Shown piece by piece: positions 5,613 through 6,665 of a DNA stretch of 6,665 nt. Positions within the stretch are counted from its first letter, which is position 1. Every line of letters starts with the position of its first letter. The position numbers and the translations under genes are program-made. The DNA is from Thermoprotei archaeon (GTDB lineage: Archaea > Thermoproteota > Thermoprotei_A > Sulfolobales > Fervidicoccaceae): positions 1 to 6,665 of the forward strand of contig JAEMPT010000050.1 in NCBI GenBank assembly GCA_022759165.1, written 5' to 3'. A model generated the notes under the pieces. That model saw nothing but the letters and a program-made list of their open reading frames with translations, had not been told where the DNA came from and did no database searches.

Positions 5613-6665
5613 ATGAAATATACGAATAAGATTGGAATGATACTACTTGCACTACTATCGGTCATATTGATAACGGGAGTAGCAACAACTGCACAGTCAG
5701 GCGCTGCACAGATAATAAGCGCCTCTGGAACCGCTTCAGATGGGAGCGCATACCCAGGAGAGCCAATAACTGTCAATATACAAGTAAACCTAGCAGGAGG
5801 CTATACAGTAGAGCTAGCTGCTGATTCAGCAGGAAGCACTGTATGGGCTACTCAGACGTTCAACGCTCCAAGCATTGGAGCTTATACTATAACTCTAACT
5901 TTGCCGAAAAGTCTGCCGAACCTAACATCTTCTCCAACAGTATACATACTGCTATCGGGACCATTTACGACGGATAGCAAAACCTTGAAGATATACCCCA
6001 AGATAGAGATATCTCCTATCCAAACTTTCGTTGTTGACAACCAAGGAAACCCTAAGACAGCCACGGTCTATGTATACGGCGCAGATCCAGGAGCTACTAT
6101 CAGCTCCTTCGTATTTACAGGTCCGATAACAGATACTTACATGCTATCAACACCGATAACAATAGCTTCTGACGGAACAGGCAGCGCAACGCTTACGTTA
6201 TCGGGCAGCTCCACTGGCTTCTCCAGTCAATATGGATTGCCAAGGGGTACATACAGCGTAACATTCGGCAGCACTTCTGGATTGACCTATTCTTCAAATG
6301 CTAAGCCAGGAACTCTGAAGATATTGCCTGTATTGCTGATAAGCCCAGACAATGGGAACGGGATTGATTCAGACCTAGTAAATATAAACCTTACAGGCTA
6401 CAGCTTCGATCCAAACGTAGCTATAGCGGGAGTCAACTTCACCAATACGAACTTCACAAATGTGTACTACTACTTCGACTTCACGACTCTTAGCACTCCA
6501 GTCACTACCGATGGCGTTGGGCACTGGACTTTCTTGAACCTCGGCCAGGTCTTCATGACGAATATGACAGCGGGGCTTTACACTCTGAGCGTAATCGAGA
6601 CTCCGACTACAAAGACCGAGACAGCTTCGAATACTACTGTACCATTTGGAACAGACACCTTGACA
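5613..6665 (+). CDS. Putative S-layer / surface stalk protein with tandem Ig-like domains (3' truncated by window)
   Basis: The frame is open from ATG 5613 through the last base, giving 351 residues without a stop. It begins with a clear signal peptide: KYTNK, then a hydrophobic core at residues 7-24, with likely cleavage near ATTA-QSG. The rest is rich in Thr, Ser, Asn and Gly, with alternating beta-strand patterns and no Cys. Domain boundaries repeat: TLKIYPKIEISP at 124-135 and TLKILPVLLISP at 234-245 are 110 residues apart, and the last residues visible (DTLT) probably start the next such linker. The visible part therefore holds about three Ig-like beta-sandwich domains. Sequons at Asn103, 259, 275, 280, 317 and 340 would suit a glycosylated exterior protein. 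Archaeal S-layer and tetrabrachion-type proteins are built this way and are usually very long. The full length, any coiled-coil stalk and the membrane anchor lie beyond the window. Confidence 0.85.
   Translation, partial: MKYTNKIGMILLALLSVILITGVATTAQSGAAQIISASGTASDGSAYPGEPITVNIQVNLAGGYTVELAADSAGSTVWATQTFNAPSIGAYTITLTLPKSLPNLTSSPTVYILLSGPFTTDSKTLKIYPKIEISPIQTFVVDNQGNPKTATVYVYGADPGATISSFVFTGPITDTYMLSTPITIASDGTGSATLTLSGSSTGFSSQYGLPRGTYSVTFGSTSGLTYSSNAKPGTLKILPVLLISPDNGNGIDSDLVNINLTGYSFDPNVAIAGVNFTNTNFTNVYYYFDFTTLSTPVTTDGVGHWTFLNLGQVFMTNMTAGLYTLSVIETPTTKTETASNTTVPFGTDTLT

Noticed and set aside
5570..6064. Open frames on the - strand opposite the surface-protein gene
   Set aside because: The + strand frame has a TATA box, a GGAGGT site, a signal peptide and domain repeats, so the antisense frames are shadows.

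Overview
The window looks like DNA from a thermophilic archaeon, most likely of the Thermoproteota (a Desulfurococcales, Acidilobales or Fervidicoccales type). The reasons are AGG/AGA and ATA codon use, TATA-box promoters with short leaders, a GGAGGT ribosome binding site, and a secreted subtilase next to a large Ig-like surface-layer protein. The lineage is an inference from gene content and was not tested by a search.

Layout. (1) 1-357 is the 3' end of an MT-A70 type adenine methyltransferase gene on the + strand, followed by a possible hairpin/T-tract terminator. (2) 358-1658 is about 1.3 kb with no convincing intact gene, but it is not empty. It holds a dense array of the hexamer TGATAC and its inverse (457-709), largely phased at 10 bp, with three strong palindromes. 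Next comes a degenerate second copy of the methyltransferase gene's 3' end (718-815), so the array is bracketed by two versions of the same gene tail. Further on are a possible eroded IS605-type tnpB tail on the - strand (1220-1345) and a hairpin like those at the ends of such elements (1477-1490). This half reads as an accessory or mobile-element scar zone. (3) 1659-5489 encodes a 1276-residue secreted subtilisin-family protease with its catalytic residues intact, an unusually large insertion between catalytic Asp and His, a long beta-rich C-terminal half and a Trp-rich C-terminus. (4) 5490-5612 is a compact regulatory interval: a hairpin directly after the protease stop, a perfect 20-bp palindrome, a TATA box and a strong ribosome binding site. 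(5) 5613 to the window end is the 5' part of a secreted, Thr/Ser/Asn-rich protein made of tandem beta-sandwich domains of about 110 residues, probably an S-layer or surface stalk protein.

Working together: the last two genes are co-directional and both exported. Their arrangement recalls the S-layer-associated protease STABLE and its partner tetrabrachion in Staphylothermus marinus. The protease has no C-terminal membrane anchor, so docking on the neighbouring surface protein is a reasonable but unproven model. They probably have separate promoters. The least explained part is the TGATAC array with its palindromes and flanking methyltransferase duplications.
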